Positions 17,763-26,873 of a stretch of DNA of 64,000 bases are shown one piece after another (position 1 is the stretch's first letter; the number at the start of each line of letters is the position of its first letter). The DNA is from Qipengyuania huizhouensis (GTDB lineage Bacteria; Pseudomonadota; Alphaproteobacteria; Sphingomonadales; Sphingomonadaceae), in the NCBI RefSeq assembly GCF_019711635.1, contig NZ_JAIGNT010000001.1, forward strand, positions 372,001-436,000, read 5' to 3'. The position numbers were made by a program, and so were the translations under genes. The notes under the pieces were generated by a model, which was not told the DNA's origin, searched no databases, and saw only the letters and a program-made list of their open reading frames with translations.

Positions 17763-19040
17763 TCATAAGATGCCCGGTAACCACAGCGACAATGCAGGCA
17801 CGAAGCTGACCAATACCAGCGCTGCAAGGAGCGTGAGATAGAAAGGCCAGATGCTGCGTACCATTTCGGCAATCGGCAGTTTGCCGACAGCGGAGCCTAC
17901 GAACAGCACAGAGCCGACCGGCGGCGTCACCAAACCGATACCAAGGTTCAGCATCAGGATGATGCCGAAGTGCACCGGGTCCACCCCGCTTGCCATCGCA
18001 ACGGGGAGGAAAATTGGCGTCGTGATGACGATAAGCGGGGCCATGTCCATGAAAGTACCGAGCAATAGAAGCATGACATTGATAATAATCAGCGTCAGCA
18101 GCGGATTGTCGGTCATGACCCCGATTAGACTGGCGAGCGCCGCCGGCACCTCGAGCAACGCAAGGGCAAAGCCGAATGCGGTCGCAGCTGCGATGATGAA
18201 CAGGACCATGGCCGCAGTGCGTACCGATTTTTGTGCGGCTTCCCATGTGCCCTTGAGGCCAAGGTTGCGATAGACGACCGTGCCGACGACAACCGTGTAG
18301 AGCACTGCGATGGCCGAACTCTCTGTTGCCGTGAATATGCCCGAAAGTATTCCGCCCATGATGATGACCCCTGTCATCAGGCCAGGCACTGCATAAAGGC
18401 ATGCGCGCAAAAAGCTGCGCCAACCGGGAAAACTACCTTTGGGCAAGTTACGTTTGCGGGCCACCAGCCAGGCGGTCAGCATCAGCAATCCGCCGGTCAG
18501 AATTCCTGGCAGGATCCCCGCGAGGAACAGGTCGCCGATGGAGACGCCAACACCGGATGCAGCAGCATAGATAATCATGTTGTGGGATGGCGGTATGAGC
18601 AAGCCGACCACTGCCGCTGTTACCGTGACATTGACCGAATAATCGCGGTCGTAGCCCTTCTCGTCCATCAGCGGCACCATGGTCGAGCCGATGGCCGACG
18701 CGCTAGCTATAGCCGAGCCGGAAACCGCGCCGAACATCATGCTCGCGCCGACATTGACAAGACCCAGTCCGCCGCGCACCCGCCCGAATGCGGCATCGGC
18801 CACACGCACCAGCCTTTCGGCTATCCCCGAGCGGTACATGAGGTCGCCGGCGAAAATGAAGAAGGGGATAGCCATTAGCGTGAAGACGCTGATACCCGCC
18901 GCCATCCTCTGCACCGCGACGATGAGTGGAATGTCGATGAATGCAAAGGTCGCCAAGGCAGCCCCGAACAGGGCGAAGGCTACCGGCACGCCGAGGGCAA
19001 GAAGGACGAACAAGACGCCGAAAAGGACAAGGATTTCCAT
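17763..19040 (-). CDS. TRAP transporter large permease (DctM type)
   Basis: Membrane subunit with about twelve hydrophobic segments, 425 residues, the transport channel of a tripartite ATP-independent periplasmic (TRAP) system. Family wording is clear: IPFFIFAGDLMYRSGIAERLVRVADAAFGRVRGGL, GSAIASASAIGSTMVPLMDEKGY and LIPPSHNMIIYA (in pieces along residues 55-160). Its start overlaps the stop of the small permease gene by one base. In this locus the cargo is presumably a uronate or an oligouronide. Confidence 0.93.
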   Translation of the reverse strand: MEILVLFGVLFVLLALGVPVAFALFGAALATFAFIDIPLIVAVQRMAAGISVFTLMAIPFFIFAGDLMYRSGIAERLVRVADAAFGRVRGGLGLVNVGASMMFGAVSGSAIASASAIGSTMVPLMDEKGYDRDYSVNVTVTAAVVGLLIPPSHNMIIYAAASGVGVSIGDLFLAGILPGILTGGLLMLTAWLVARKRNLPKGSFPGWRSFLRACLYAVPGLMTGVIIMGGILSGIFTATESSAIAVLYTVVVGTVVYRNLGLKGTWEAAQKSVRTAAMVLFIIAAATAFGFALALLEVPAALASLIGVMTDNPLLTLIIINVMLLLLGTFMDMAPLIVITTPIFLPVAMASGVDPVHFGIILMLNLGIGLVTPPVGSVLFVGSAVGKLPIAEMVRSIWPFYLTLLAALVLVSFVPALSLWLPGIL

Positions 19041-19498
19041 CAGTTGGCTTCGGCGATGCGCACGCGAATTCGTCCGATCGAGAACAGGATGATGAGTGCA
19101 CCCGTCACTGGAATGGGAATGTAGGCGAAAGCCCGGCTGATCCCCAGCGATGGTATGACATGGTCACGCACCAGCCAGATGAGCTGCGCTCCAAATAGGA
19201 GCAGGACCAGTCCCATGACCGCAATCAGCGCATGGATGCTGATGCGCAAGCGCCTCCTGGTGCCTGGAATAAGGCGTTTTTCGAAGATCTCGATGCGGAT
19301 GTGGAAGCGCTCCCAAACACCCGCGCCAGCGGCAAGGAAAACATACCAGATCATCAGCAGGAGAGCGGTTTGCTCCGACCATGAAGGACTGCTTTGCAGA
19401 ACAAAGCGACCGAAGACTTGCCAGCCAACAACCAGGGTCATAAGAATGAGCCCTGCCGCGCCCAGCTTCACGAGGATGCCTGCAATCCGCTCCATCAT
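19040..19498 (-). CDS. TRAP transporter small permease (DctQ type)
   Basis: Small four-helix membrane subunit of the TRAP system, 152 residues. The conserved region GWQVFGRFVLQSSPSWSEQ, followed by LLLMIWYVFLAAGAGVWERFHIRIE, is typical of DctQ. The gene overlaps both neighbours by one to four bases (ATGA with the binding-protein gene), so the three subunits are made from one transcript. It forms the membrane complex with the large permease encoded next to it. Confidence 0.92.
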   Translation of the reverse strand: MMERIAGILVKLGAAGLILMTLVVGWQVFGRFVLQSSPSWSEQTALLLMIWYVFLAAGAGVWERFHIRIEIFEKRLIPGTRRRLRISIHALIAVMGLVLLLFGAQLIWLVRDHVIPSLGISRAFAYIPIPVTGALIILFSIGRIRVRIAEAN

Positions 19499-20505
19499 GT
19501 CACGCCACCCACTGCCTGGATTTGCTTCACAAGGTCGCGTTGTTGCGGGGTTGTCAGAAACTCAGCCCACATCCCGCGCATCCTTTCTGCGAAGGGCGCG
19601 GGTTCGATTTCGTTCACTTCGACTCCGGATTTCATGATGATTGCCTTGCTTTTGGCGACCTGCGCATCCCACAAATCCCGCATATACGGGACGCTCTGTT
19701 TCGCCGCTTGGCGAATAAGTGACTGATCGCTGGCCGATAGCGTATCCCACCGGCGCTTCGACATTACGAAGACCTCGGGAGCGAGCAGGTGGCGTGTAAG
19801 GCTGTAATAGCGCGCAACTTCGAAATGACGTCCGCTTTCGAAACTGGGCCAATTGTTCTCCGCACCATCGATCACGCCTTGCGCCAGGCTTTGGTAAACC
19901 TCGTCTAGCGGCATCGGCACCGCATCGGCGTCGAGTGACTGGACCATAGCGATATAGAGGTCCGATCCAGGCACTCGAAGTTTGAGCCCACGCATGTCGT
20001 CCGGCGTCCTGATCGGGCCGCGCGTGTTATAGAAACTGCGGGCGCCAGAATCGTAGAAACACAAGCCGATCAGACCGTGCGGCTCTAGCGAGGCGAGGAT
20101 TTCCGCACCTATGGGACCGTCGAGCGTGCTGCGCATGTGCTCTGTCGATGTGAAAAGAAAGGGCAGCGCTGCCACACGCGTAAGGGGCTCGATGGAATTC
20201 AACGGTGCGAGATTCACGCGATTGAAGTCAAGTCCGCCGAAAGTGGTAATCTCAAGTGTGTCGCGCTCATTGCCGAGCTGCCCGCCGGCATACATGCGCA
20301 GCGATAGTCTGCCACCCGTCGCCTGCTCGAGCAATTCGCCAAAATGTACAACCGCCTGGACCGTGGGATAATCGAATACATGCGTGTCTGTCGCCGTCAG
20401 AACGCCTCCGCCCAGTCCGCGCGAGCAGCCGGCTGCTAAGGCGGCCGCACCGCCCGCTAGCACGGCTCGACGCGAGGCCTGCATGTTAGCGAATACAGTC
20501 GTCAT
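19495..20505 (-). CDS. TRAP transporter substrate-binding protein (DctP type), Tat/lipoprotein-like signal
   Basis: Periplasmic solute receptor, 336 residues. The signal region SRRAVLAGGAAALAAGCSRG combines a twin Arg pair with a lipobox ending in Cys, so the protein may be exported folded and anchored by lipid, which is less usual for TRAP receptors, mostly soluble. DctP-family wording follows: RLSLRMYAGGQLGNERDTLE, and GLKLRVPGSDLYIAMVQSL, with the Arg of LRVP expected to bind the substrate carboxylate. It overlaps the hydratase-family gene and the small permease gene as ATGA, so all are one operon. Confidence 0.92.
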   Translation of the reverse strand: MTTVFANMQASRRAVLAGGAAALAAGCSRGLGGGVLTATDTHVFDYPTVQAVVHFGELLEQATGGRLSLRMYAGGQLGNERDTLEITTFGGLDFNRVNLAPLNSIEPLTRVAALPFLFTSTEHMRSTLDGPIGAEILASLEPHGLIGLCFYDSGARSFYNTRGPIRTPDDMRGLKLRVPGSDLYIAMVQSLDADAVPMPLDEVYQSLAQGVIDGAENNWPSFESGRHFEVARYYSLTRHLLAPEVFVMSKRRWDTLSASDQSLIRQAAKQSVPYMRDLWDAQVAKSKAIIMKSGVEVNEIEPAPFAERMRGMWAEFLTTPQQRDLVKQIQAVGGVT

Positions 20506-21281
20506 ACGACAGGTTTTGCCTGGACCAGCTCGAGACGCAACTCTCCGAACCTGCCGAAATCGAGCTTCGAGCTTGCGCCGATGGTCGCTTCATGCACACC
20601 GGTGATGGCACCCGTGGAAATGTAAGTCCCTGGAGGAAGCGCAAAACCAAGACGTTCGGCAAGATCGAACAGAAATTTCCTCGCCGCTTCGACATCGCCA
20701 CATAACGCTGATACTTCGCGAGCGGCTACTTGCTCATTGTCGATGTGGGCTGTGACTGTCACCGGCTCGCTTTCGTTTAGCCATTCTTCAATCTCGGAAC
20801 CAATCAGCAAACCGTTGTTATTGCCGAAATCGCTGATGACCGCCGTAGGCCCAAAATCGTTGATGGCCGGTATCGGACTGCTGGCGATTTCCGCCCCTAT
20901 GAACAGCTTGTCTTCGCTTCGCTTGCGGCCAATGCGGAGGACGAATTCCGGTTCGATTGCAGCAAAGCCAGCGGAAAATACCGGCATCCTTGCAGCGCGT
21001 TGTTCATTAGCATGGACTACCGAACGGGCAAAAACGGGGCCTGCGAGGCGCGTTTCATTGAAGTGCTCGACGTAGTCTGCCGGCACGCCGCCGACTTTCC
21101 AGCCAGCCACAGAGTCCGGCCACTCCGAAATCGAATGATGCTGGATGGCGTAAGCGGTGTCGAGGTCGTCGGGAAGGCCGGGAGGGGGGCCGGGCAAGGC
21201 CGACCCTGCCAGCCTTGCCCGGGTGAGGATAGCCGAGGTCTCCAGCGCCCGTGCCGGGAGGATTGTTAGCTTACTTCTCAT
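20502..21281 (-). CDS. 2-Keto-4-pentenoate hydratase / fumarylacetoacetate hydrolase family protein
   Basis: FAH-superfamily enzyme of the MhpD/hydratase type, about 259 residues: AGWKVG near residue 62, EPEFVLRIGR, and EIASSPIPAINDFGPTAVISDFGNNNGLLIG match the metal-binding hydratase core. The ATG at 21281 is preferred with GTGGGG upstream; GTG at 21290 adds three residues. It sits between the TonB receptor and TRAP genes of a uronate locus. Its substrate is unknown: such folds handle 2-keto acids, so it might act on the unsaturated or keto form of the uronate. No aromatic-degradation genes surround it. Confidence 0.78.
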   Translation of the reverse strand: MRSKLTILPARALETSAILTRARLAGSALPGPPPGLPDDLDTAYAIQHHSISEWPDSVAGWKVGGVPADYVEHFNETRLAGPVFARSVVHANEQRAARMPVFSAGFAAIEPEFVLRIGRKRSEDKLFIGAEIASSPIPAINDFGPTAVISDFGNNNGLLIGSEIEEWLNESEPVTVTAHIDNEQVAAREVSALCGDVEAARKFLFDLAERLGFALPPGTYISTGAITGVHEATIGASSKLDFGRFGELRLELVQAKPVV

Positions 21282-21304
21282 CGGCCCCACTCGGTTCGGC
21301 GGTT

Positions 21305-24172
21305 TCAGAACCTGCCCCGAAGGCCGATGAAATACCGTGCGCCCGAATAGTCGGTCTGAGCCAGGCTGTCGGGAGTGGGGCGATAGAAGACGTTGGGTTC
21401 GTCGAGGATATTCAGAGCTTGGAAGCGCATCTGAACACCGTCCATCAGATCCATACTCGCCGAAAAATCGAGGAAGCCCTGATCTTCGGTGTACCGGTTC
21501 GCGTCATTGCGGAACGGCTTGAAATAGTCCGATCGCCATTTGTAGGCCAGCCGGGCGGAGAAAGGACCGGTTTCGAAAAACACGGTGCCGTTGAGGCTAT
21601 GCTTCGAATAGCCCGGAATATTCGCCGGCTGGACGTAATTTGCCAAGGGTGCTTCCGTAGCCGTTCCATCGATGCGGATTGGGATCGTGGTTGGGTCGGG
21701 AAATTCGAAGTTCGAATCCGCGTAATTGTAACTGGCGAGAAAGCCCAGGCCGAAGTCGAACTTGTGCTGGAGCGTGGCTTCGAAACCGTAAAGGTCACTC
21801 TTGTCGTCGGAATTGGCCGTGCGGGCAATCGTGACCGGAGTCGAAACGCCGTCTACGAGCAGGTCAATGCTGGTGACATCGGTTTGGAAGCCGGTCTGCA
21901 GGCTCTTGTAATAACCTGCGACGGCCAGTGACGTGGTTGGCGAGGCGTACCATTCGAAGGAAATGTCGCCGTTCCACGATTCCAGCGGTTCGAGCAAAGG
22001 GTTGCCACTGGCCGTTATGGCCCTGCCGACATCCTCAAAATCGTCGTCGCTGAATGACAGCGCGGCGGACATCGCTTCCTGATCGGGCCGCGCTATGGCG
22101 CGATAGGCTGCAAGGCGCAGCAAGACATCGGGATCGAGTTCGAAGATGATGTTGGCGCTTGGCAAGAAGTTCCAGAAGTCGTTGGTCTCTGTGTTTACGA
22201 CAGGTTCGCCTATCGGGTTCACGATAACCGTGCCAGGTTCCGAACCGGGCGACGTTTCGACCGCGCTGCTGATGCCGATGGAGGTGATTTCGGTGCGAAC
22301 CGCGCGGAAGCCGACGTTGCCGCGTGCAGGTGAGCCGAACATGTCGGTGTCGAAGTTCGCCTGAACATACCCCGCCCAAGTCTCCTCGGTGACATCGGTA
22401 TCCTGCGGTGAAATCGTGGAGCCGGTCGGAAGTCCTGCATCGTCGCTACCGGTCAGCGCCGCGAATAGCTGTTGCGCGTCCCAAGTAGCGAATGTCAGCC
22501 CGCGCATCGGGCTGTTCGACCCTGCATAAAGGTCGCTGACGAGGAAATTTCCTTGCCGCGCGGCAATCGCTTCGTCGCTGTCATAGCCGTTTATGAGATC
22601 GACCGTCTCGTCGATACCGTCATCGTGGAAGCGCTCGCGCTGCGCCCAGCGTGCGCCCACCTGGAGCGAGTTGAAGGATCCGTCCATCTCGTAAAGCCCG
22701 TCGAGGCGGAAAGCGAGGATGCTGTCGTCGACGTTCTCGAGACGACGACGCGCGCGCGCACCATTGTCGTAGAGGTCATGATTGTCGAGGTCGAACATCA
22801 GGCCAGTATCTTCTTCGACGTCCGAAACATCGGTCAGGATGAGGTTCGGGATGTTATAGCCACGCTGATCGAGCTCGTAGAGCACGCGGTCATTCGTCCG
22901 AATGCGCATGTCCTTTTCATCCTGCCTGCGCTTGGTCTCGGAATAGCCTGCATCCGCAGTCAGCACGAGACGGCCGTTGGTCCATGAAATGTTGCCGCCA
23001 AGACCAAGGTATTCCTCGGTCCGCTGGCGCCAGACAGATTGGTTTTCGAGGCGCGTCTCGCCGCTCCAATAGAGCAGCGCGCCGGCGTCCGAAACTTCCA
23101 GCGGCACTATGTCGCGACGTCCGTCGGCGACGACGAGATTTGCGCGTTCCTCGACATCGTCGCGGAAAGAATATTGTGCATCGAGGTTGATATCGAGGCT
23201 GGGCGAGGGCTGCCACTGGATGGCGCCCATAATGGCGTCCCGGTCCGCATCAGCAGCCTGCGCTCGGTAAATATACTGATTTGAAACAAGATAGAAATCG
23301 TCGCCTGCGGCACCGGTGGGGTTGCCGACATCGTCGAATTCGAAATCACAATTATTGCTCTGTCCCATGCCCTCGACGGTGTTGCAGGGGCGATAGGTCG
23401 AGCTGGAAGTGTAGATATCTTCAGGTGCGTTATCGTTGCGCATCTGCCCACCGATTGCGATTCCGAGTTCGCCGCCGCCGAGATCGAACTGGTCAATATA
23501 GGACGCAGTCAGTCGCGTGCTGAGGCCGCCGCTACCGACGACGCGATCTTGATAGGGGCTGAGCCCGACGAGACCCTGCACCTGCAGCCGCTGCTTGCCA
23601 TAATCGACCGGCCGCAGGGTTTGCAGTTCGATGATGCCAGACACGCCGCCTTCGATGAAGCTCGCTTGCTGCGACTTGTAGATGATGGCGCCATTTATGA
23701 GTTCGCTCGGAAATTGGCCGTAGTTTACGTCGCGCCCGTCGCTGCCCGACGATACCTCACGTCCGTTGAAAGCCGATGAACCCAGGAAAGCGCCGAGACC
23801 GCGAACGGACAGTTCCGAAGCGCCGCCTTTGAATCGGTCCGAGGTCACGCCGACGATACGCTCCAGCGTTTCTGCAACCGAGAGGTCAGGCAGGTCACCG
23901 ACATCTTCACCCACGATGGCATCGCCAATAACGTCGAGTTCGCGCTTCGTTTCGAGCGAGTTCTCGATGGTGCGCGCGATTTCTCCGGTGACCACAATGG
24001 TATTGTCGTCCTGCAATGCCTCTTCGACCACGTCGGTGTCGTCGTCCGGCGGTGCAACCTGCGCCAATGCAGCGGCGGGCGTCACGGCTATGGCTGACGC
24101 GAGCAGGGCGCTCTTGATTGTATACATATTCAGGCTTCCAGCGTGAGGCTGGGAAATGACAAAGTTGCGCAT
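21305..24172 (-). CDS. TonB-dependent outer-membrane receptor
   Basis: A 955-residue importer in the outer membrane. Signal sequence (YTIKSALLASAIAVTPAAALAQ), a TonB-box-like DNTIVVTGE, a plug domain (LPDLSVAETLERIVGV, RGLGAFLGSSAFNGREVS) and a 22-strand barrel ending FIGLRGRF with terminal Phe. The ATG at 24172 is chosen because GGGAGGGAG precedes it; ATG at 24127 directly before the signal peptide is an alternative. It is the first gene of the receptor-hydratase-TRAP operon and is divergent from the beta-helix gene, with two LacI-type operators between them. Likely takes up oligouronides. Confidence 0.93.
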   Translation of the reverse strand: MRNFVISQPHAGSLNMYTIKSALLASAIAVTPAAALAQVAPPDDDTDVVEEALQDDNTIVVTGEIARTIENSLETKRELDVIGDAIVGEDVGDLPDLSVAETLERIVGVTSDRFKGGASELSVRGLGAFLGSSAFNGREVSSGSDGRDVNYGQFPSELINGAIIYKSQQASFIEGGVSGIIELQTLRPVDYGKQRLQVQGLVGLSPYQDRVVGSGGLSTRLTASYIDQFDLGGGELGIAIGGQMRNDNAPEDIYTSSSTYRPCNTVEGMGQSNNCDFEFDDVGNPTGAAGDDFYLVSNQYIYRAQAADADRDAIMGAIQWQPSPSLDINLDAQYSFRDDVEERANLVVADGRRDIVPLEVSDAGALLYWSGETRLENQSVWRQRTEEYLGLGGNISWTNGRLVLTADAGYSETKRRQDEKDMRIRTNDRVLYELDQRGYNIPNLILTDVSDVEEDTGLMFDLDNHDLYDNGARARRRLENVDDSILAFRLDGLYEMDGSFNSLQVGARWAQRERFHDDGIDETVDLINGYDSDEAIAARQGNFLVSDLYAGSNSPMRGLTFATWDAQQLFAALTGSDDAGLPTGSTISPQDTDVTEETWAGYVQANFDTDMFGSPARGNVGFRAVRTEITSIGISSAVETSPGSEPGTVIVNPIGEPVVNTETNDFWNFLPSANIIFELDPDVLLRLAAYRAIARPDQEAMSAALSFSDDDFEDVGRAITASGNPLLEPLESWNGDISFEWYASPTTSLAVAGYYKSLQTGFQTDVTSIDLLVDGVSTPVTIARTANSDDKSDLYGFEATLQHKFDFGLGFLASYNYADSNFEFPDPTTIPIRIDGTATEAPLANYVQPANIPGYSKHSLNGTVFFETGPFSARLAYKWRSDYFKPFRNDANRYTEDQGFLDFSASMDLMDGVQMRFQALNILDEPNVFYRPTPDSLAQTDYSGARYFIGLRGRF

Positions 24173-24228
24173 TGGGTCTCCCTCCCGATGGTGTAGCGGC
24201 TTTTCACAATTCCGCGATGGCGCCATTT

Positions 24229-24242
24229 TGACACCGGTTACC
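24229..24242 (+). promoter_or_regulatory. LacI-type operator, site B
   Basis: TGACACCGGTTACC in the divergent promoter region of the TonB receptor and the beta-helix protein. It is identical, on the opposite strand, to site A at 16639. The half-site TGACACC is palindromic with GGTGTCA of the ideal operator. Confidence 0.75.
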
Positions 24243-24250
24243 TAAATTAT

Positions 24251-24264
24251 TGACACCGGTGCCA
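24251..24264 (+). promoter_or_regulatory. LacI-type operator, site C
   Basis: TGACACCGGTGCCA, 22 bases downstream of site B, which is about two helical turns and would let two dimers bind on the same face. It lies 49 bases before the ATG of the beta-helix gene. Confidence 0.7.
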
Positions 24265-24312
24265 TTGCGCGTCAATGACTCTTTTGCAAAAGAGGTAAGG
24301 GGAGTGGATTTT

Positions 24313-26010
24313 ATGTCGCGACTAATAGCCAAATTACTGAAAAATAGCGCATTTGCAGTTAGCTTTCCGGCACTTCTCGCTGGCGGACAACCGCTTTCTG
24401 CGCAAATATTGCCCCCGATCCTCGATGAAGGTGACCGAGAGGCGGAGAATTGGCTGCCGGACTTTTCCTATGCAGGATTCGGATCTGGCATCGCTGCAAT
24501 CCCCCATGTGGCGAACGAGTTGCGGGTAGATGATTTCGGCGCCCGCCCGGATGATGAGATAGACGATACCAAGGCCATCGAAGCGGCGATCGCCGCTGCA
24601 ACAGAGCAGGAGGGTCCCGTTCGTGTTCAGTTTGGTCCGGGGCGCTATTTGCTAAGCGACATCTTGTGGATTGAGAAGAGCGGTATCGTCCTGTCTGGTA
24701 TGGGCTCGGGCGTTGGCGGAACTGAGCTTTACATGCCTCGCCCACTCAATCAGATTGATGATGGCGGCGCGCTCGACGAGTTGCGTACCTATTTGGTCAA
24801 AAACGACAAGCGCGAGCGACAGAAGAAAGCCAATCTCGACACGCTCTTCTCGCCCTGGAGCTGGAGCGGTGCCTTCATCTGGACCCGCGTGCCTGAAGGC
24901 CGACACGCAACTTACCTCGAGAGCCACGACAAACCCATAGGCAAGCTGTCGGACATCACCGCCGGCCAGCGGGGCGAACGGGTTCTGACTGTCGCTGAAG
25001 CCAGCCGACTTTCGGTCGGTGATGTCCTTCAAATCCACTGGCACAACCGGGCAGGCCCGGACGGTCCGCTCATCCGTGAACTCTATGGCGAAACCGAAGA
25101 GGAAATCGGTTCACGGCACTGGGAATTGCCCGACCGACCGCTGGTTCGGCAGGCAACGCAAATAGTGCGTATCGAAGGCAATCGCGTGACGATTTCTGAC
25201 CCCCTGCTGCACCCCGTCAGCGCGGCGCTGCCAGCCTATTTCGCGAGTTGGGAGCATCTTTCGAATGTCGGCATTCAGGACATGGCCCTTACCTTTCCGG
25301 AGAACCCGTTTTTCGGCCACCACAACGAAGCTGGGTATAACGGGATCTACTTCACTGGCGTGCACAACGGCTGGGTCCGCAACATCACAATCACGAATTC
25401 CGACAGTGGTGTCCTGACCGATGACCTTGCCAACGTCACTATCGCGAACATAGTCACAAAGGGCAATCATATGGCGCATTACAGCGTCCATATAGGGAAT
25501 GTGCACAATGTGCTGGTCGATGGCCTGACGATACGCAATCCGACAATTCACGCTCTCAGCTTCAATACGCAGGCAACCAAATCGGTTTACAAGGATGCCG
25601 TGGTTTGGTCGCGCCCGAGCCTTGACCAGCATGCCGGGGCTAACCACCAGAACCTTTATGACAATGTTACGGTCCACCTGACTCCCGACCGTACGGCTAA
25701 AGACGGTACACCGATGTTCGATCTCTATAAGGCGGGCGGCGCCGGTTACTGGAAGCCCGGCCATGCTCGCTACAACACGACATGGAACCTGAGGATCATC
25801 GTCGACGGAGGGGTGGCGCCAGGCGAACCTCTTACGATTTATGCGGGCTCTGAAGGACCCGATGCACGGATAATCGGGTTGCACGGCAATCGGCCGCTAC
25901 TGTTGGATCATACGCCCACCCCGCACGTCGAATGGCTGGGCAAACCGGTTATGAACGCGCCCTCGCTCTACGAGTTCCAGCGGCAGCGCCGGCTCGAAAG
26001 CGCCGAGTAA
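24313..26010 (+). CDS. Exported right-handed beta-helix protein, candidate polysaccharide lyase
   Basis: The 565-residue product has a signal region (LLKNSAFAVSFPALLAGGQPLSAQ) followed by the pectate-lyase-superfamily entry motif VDDFGARPDDEIDDTKAIEAAI near residue 55-85 and beta-helix turns (GVHNGWVRNITITNSDSGVL, NVTIANIVTKGNHM, NVHNVLVDGLTIRNPTIHAL). GGGGAG precedes the ATG at 24313. Divergent from the TonB receptor and controlled by the same operators. No assigned PL family is claimed; the adjacent isomerase, KduD and KdgK genes need an unsaturated uronate, which a lyase would provide. Alternatives are a GH28-like hydrolase or epimerase. Confidence 0.82.
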   Translation: MSRLIAKLLKNSAFAVSFPALLAGGQPLSAQILPPILDEGDREAENWLPDFSYAGFGSGIAAIPHVANELRVDDFGARPDDEIDDTKAIEAAIAAATEQEGPVRVQFGPGRYLLSDILWIEKSGIVLSGMGSGVGGTELYMPRPLNQIDDGGALDELRTYLVKNDKRERQKKANLDTLFSPWSWSGAFIWTRVPEGRHATYLESHDKPIGKLSDITAGQRGERVLTVAEASRLSVGDVLQIHWHNRAGPDGPLIRELYGETEEEIGSRHWELPDRPLVRQATQIVRIEGNRVTISDPLLHPVSAALPAYFASWEHLSNVGIQDMALTFPENPFFGHHNEAGYNGIYFTGVHNGWVRNITITNSDSGVLTDDLANVTIANIVTKGNHMAHYSVHIGNVHNVLVDGLTIRNPTIHALSFNTQATKSVYKDAVVWSRPSLDQHAGANHQNLYDNVTVHLTPDRTAKDGTPMFDLYKAGGAGYWKPGHARYNTTWNLRIIVDGGVAPGEPLTIYAGSEGPDARIIGLHGNRPLLLDHTPTPHVEWLGKPVMNAPSLYEFQRQRRLESAE

Positions 26011-26272
26011 TACACCGCTCGGCCGCGCTTCGCGTCAGTGGTGAAAGGTGGAAAATATGCGTAAGCGGCTTCGTGCATGGGGTCGCCCAACGCTTCCTTG
26101 TTTCGACCGTCGCGCCCCGAATCCACTGACGATGCCGATCGTCTACGAAAGTATCTGGCCCGTTACGATGCTATTTGCGACCAGATCCGCTGATGGGTCG
26201 CTAGCTGCCCGTTTCGGCACAATCGCTCTAAAAGCTGCCATTCCGCTTCCGACGCCTTTGCGGTCGTTCGCA

Positions 26273-26593
26273 TCACTCTTCTGGCCATGGACCTTGGAAT
26301 GGCGGTCCTTCGCCGCGACGGAACAGTATTTCTTGGCGGGCTATGGGTGTGAAGCCCGATATATCGGTCGTCCAAAGTATCCCTCTGTCTCGCCATGCGA
26401 ATGAAAGAGCCTCTGCCACGCGTTGCTGGAGGCCTGCACTAACGCTGGGGTCGCATGCGACGGCGACGAGGTCAGATAGCGCCTCGTCGAGTGAGGTGAT
26501 CATTCCGGCGGCGTAGTCCCGTTCCCACTCTTCCGACTCCGGACTTCGGAATATCGCCAGCGCCTCCATTGGGGTTTTTGGGACAGGGTGCAT
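26273..26593 (-). CDS. Hypothetical protein, 106 residues
   Basis: Not recognised. The product MHPVPKTPMEALAIFRS... is acidic and helical with a plausible hydrophobic pattern (EALSDLVAVACDPSVSAGLQQRVAEAL) and ends in a GTTDISG-like segment (ILWTTDISGFTPIARQEIL). GGAGA stands ten bases before the ATG at 26593; the frame extends upstream to 26656 without a good ribosome site. It is a single gene between the uronate locus and the mobile module and shows no link to either. Judged real from composition and ribosome site only. Confidence 0.55.
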   Translation of the reverse strand: MHPVPKTPMEALAIFRSPESEEWERDYAAGMITSLDEALSDLVAVACDPSVSAGLQQRVAEALSFAWRDRGILWTTDISGFTPIARQEILFRRGEGPPFQGPWPEE

Positions 26594-26873
26594 CGATCGT
26601 TTCTCCGATCCTGACTTAAATGGAATGGCCCGAAATAGCCCGACAGCCTTTAACATTCTGAAACGCCGGCTTCACACTGCGAACTTGCCGATTGTCTCGG
26701 GTGCCGCGGTCACTAAATCCGGACCTTCCGCCAGCGACGCCGAAGCGGTCATCAGGCGGCAGAGCGAAGGATCAAACCTCCGGAGGATATTCGTAGACTT
26801 CCGCAGGAGCGTGTGCGCTTAGTCCTGGCACGGCTCCGTCGATTGCGGTGCAGCCGCTTTTGGGAGGGATGCA

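Noticed and set aside
17759..17765. GGTGTCA half-site near the end of the TRAP large permease gene
   Set aside because: Only one half of the operator matches (left half is poor) and it overlaps the stop codon, so it is not counted as a LacI site.
26048..26404. Plus-strand 118-codon frame
   Set aside because: No good ribosome site and low-complexity composition; it overlaps the better-supported minus-strand hypothetical gene.
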